Positions 63,302-64,000 of a DNA stretch of 64,000 nucleotides are shown here, piece by piece; position 1 is the first letter of the stretch, and the number at the start of each line of letters is the position of its first letter. The translations under genes and the position numbers were made by a program. This DNA comes from Medicago truncatula (lineage: Eukaryota > Streptophyta > Magnoliopsida > Fabales > Fabaceae). The DNA lies in NCBI RefSeq assembly GCF_003473485.1, contig NC_053042.1:53903762-53967761 (forward strand), given 5' to 3'. A model generated the notes under the pieces. The model made no database searches and was not told the DNA's origin. It saw only the letters and a program-made list of their open reading frames with translations.

Positions 63302-63384
63302 AGATTATTACACTGTTGAATGTTCCATACTGCAAGTTACTTGCAACAACAGTGACATTGTTAGACTTTGCACCAAACACATGC
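60660..63384 (-). CDS. TGA-type bZIP transcription factor (N-terminus missing)
   Basis: Nuclear activator that binds TGACG motifs; the family acts in salicylate and redox responses and in flower and anther development. Nine exons on the minus strand: 63384-63312, 63204-63121, 63025-62921, 62825-62766, 62171-62094, 61989-61923, 61642-61371, 61144-60908, 60809-60660 (about 375 residues, ending SAFPKEY). The basic region LMQNREAARKSRLRKK and leucine zipper AYVQQLENSRLRLAQIEHEL are split by an intron at a conserved place. The DOG1/TGA domain follows: YARWVDEHQRLINDIRSAI, CFMWLGGFRSSELLK, QQAEDALSQGMEGLQQSL, and ARALLVINDFISRIRALNSLW. The longish, exon-rich N-terminal part suggests the TGA9/TGA10-like clade rather than the short TGA2 type; this is inference. 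The start lies beyond the right edge or in an unrecognised exon. Confidence 0.94.
61208..61318. mobile_element. Possible short LTR remnant in a TGA intron
   Basis: TGTTAGTTAATTACTAGTGG followed by CTCTATAAATAAAG and TCATTTCTATTTTACT resembles one part of plant Copia-type LTRs (TGTTAGT start, TATA, polyadenylation region). Only a fragment is present and the ends are not certain. A fossil at best. Confidence 0.25.
63258..63296. repeat. GA microsatellite next to a TGA splice donor
   Basis: About 19 GA units followed by a G run. On the transcribed (minus) strand it is a C-run plus CT tract starting about 12 bases inside the intron after the exon ending at 63312. Confidence 0.95.
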
Positions 63385-64000
63385 CTGAATATGATAAAAA
63401 AAAAAGTGAAATGAAAATATTGACAAAGAAGGAATTTAATGAAAGTATAAATTACATTCAATTCAATTAAAAGACATTAATTGTTTTATTATTTTGGGGT
63501 GATGAGTGTTGACTCCAATATATAATAAAATTAAAGTCTACCATATCAATTAATCTAAGTCATTAATCAATATTGAAATTAAAGGTCATGATTTGGAGTA
63601 AGTTAAAACACTTACTCTTGGAGTCAAAATATCTCTATATATATATATATATATATAACCTAATTTTTTCGCGTGACTTTACTATATTAACCATAGATTT
63701 AATTTATTCAAAATGTCATCTCGAATTTTAACCTAATTTTTCCCTCCACACTTTTGCATTTAATGTTTATCTAAAGTAAAATAAAACTATGTTCCTAATT
63801 ATAAGCTGTATTTTTGGAAAGGAATAACCGTTAACTCGTCTCGCTATACTTAACTTAATCTCTTATTTATAGATCTTAACTCGTCTTGCTATACTTAACA
63901 TATTATGTTACGTTACTTATAAATGTTAATTCGTCTCGCTTATTTATTAAAGTTAACCCGAACGCAAAATGTTGCCCTAGATTTAACCTAATTTTTTCGC
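63385..64000. other. Repeat-derived DNA at the right edge
   Basis: 63466-63640 is a single arm of the foldback family at 51730-52508 (CTACCATATCAATTAATCTA, TTAAAACACTTACTC). An AT microsatellite follows (63633-63657). The word CCTAATTTTTTCGC occurs at 63659 and again at the extreme end (63987-64000), and CTCGTCTCGCTATACTTAAC-like words repeat at 63836, 63881 and 63930, suggesting a local repeat unit that continues past the window. No TGA exon was recognised here. Confidence 0.5.

Overview
This is a plant nuclear window: AT-rich DNA, genes split by GT-AG introns, long gene-poor stretches and many small transposons. The mix of repeats, protein similarity to legume homologues, and a second-type (long N-terminus) cinnamate 4-hydroxylase suggest a papilionoid legume of the Medicago/clover type. 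The species is inference; the plant origin is not in doubt.

Layout. 1-4.6 kb: 3' part of a PRP4-type splicing kinase gene (+). 4.6-14.4 kb: repeat-rich spacer with CACTA-, Mutator-, hAT- and Stowaway-type miniature elements. 14.4-16.2 kb: an IST1-like ESCRT gene (+). 16.2-25.4 kb: spacer with a 60-bp minisatellite and a 4.4-kb 5'-truncated LINE (-) that keeps its target duplication. 25.6-27.7 kb: cinnamate 4-hydroxylase (+). 28.4-31.4 kb: an ALMT-family anion channel (+). 31.4-36.2 kb: Stowaway and hAT miniature elements, three SINEs and a solo LTR. 36.4-44.1 kb: the PP2A scaffold subunit A gene (+), complete at 587 codons. 44.1-49.0 kb: a promoter-like block with a short possible transcript, a 1.36-kb Mutator-like element and an 85-bp SINE. 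49.0-50.1 kb: an intronless carboxylesterase (-). 50.2-59.7 kb: a transposon graveyard with several nested insertions that can be ordered by their target duplications. 59.8-60.3 kb: a small conserved-looking gene of unknown function (+). 60.7-63.4 kb: 3' part of a TGA-type bZIP transcription factor gene (-), running off the right edge. The last 0.6 kb is repeat DNA.

The genes are unrelated housekeeping or metabolic units (splicing, endosomal sorting, lignin precursor synthesis, vacuolar anion transport, phosphatase assembly, ester hydrolysis, transcription) and do not form a cluster or pathway. The most distinctive content is the transposon stratigraphy. Eight elements have perfect, and one a near-perfect, 9-bp flanking direct repeat of the kind made by Mutator-like transposases. 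At 52.9-55.3 kb one such element landed in the target duplication of another, both inside a Stowaway element. A SINE sits exactly at the carboxylesterase stop codon. No new enzymatic or defence system was seen.

Intron-exon structures were built by hand from splice consensus, reading frame and remembered family conservation; no transcript or database comparison was possible.
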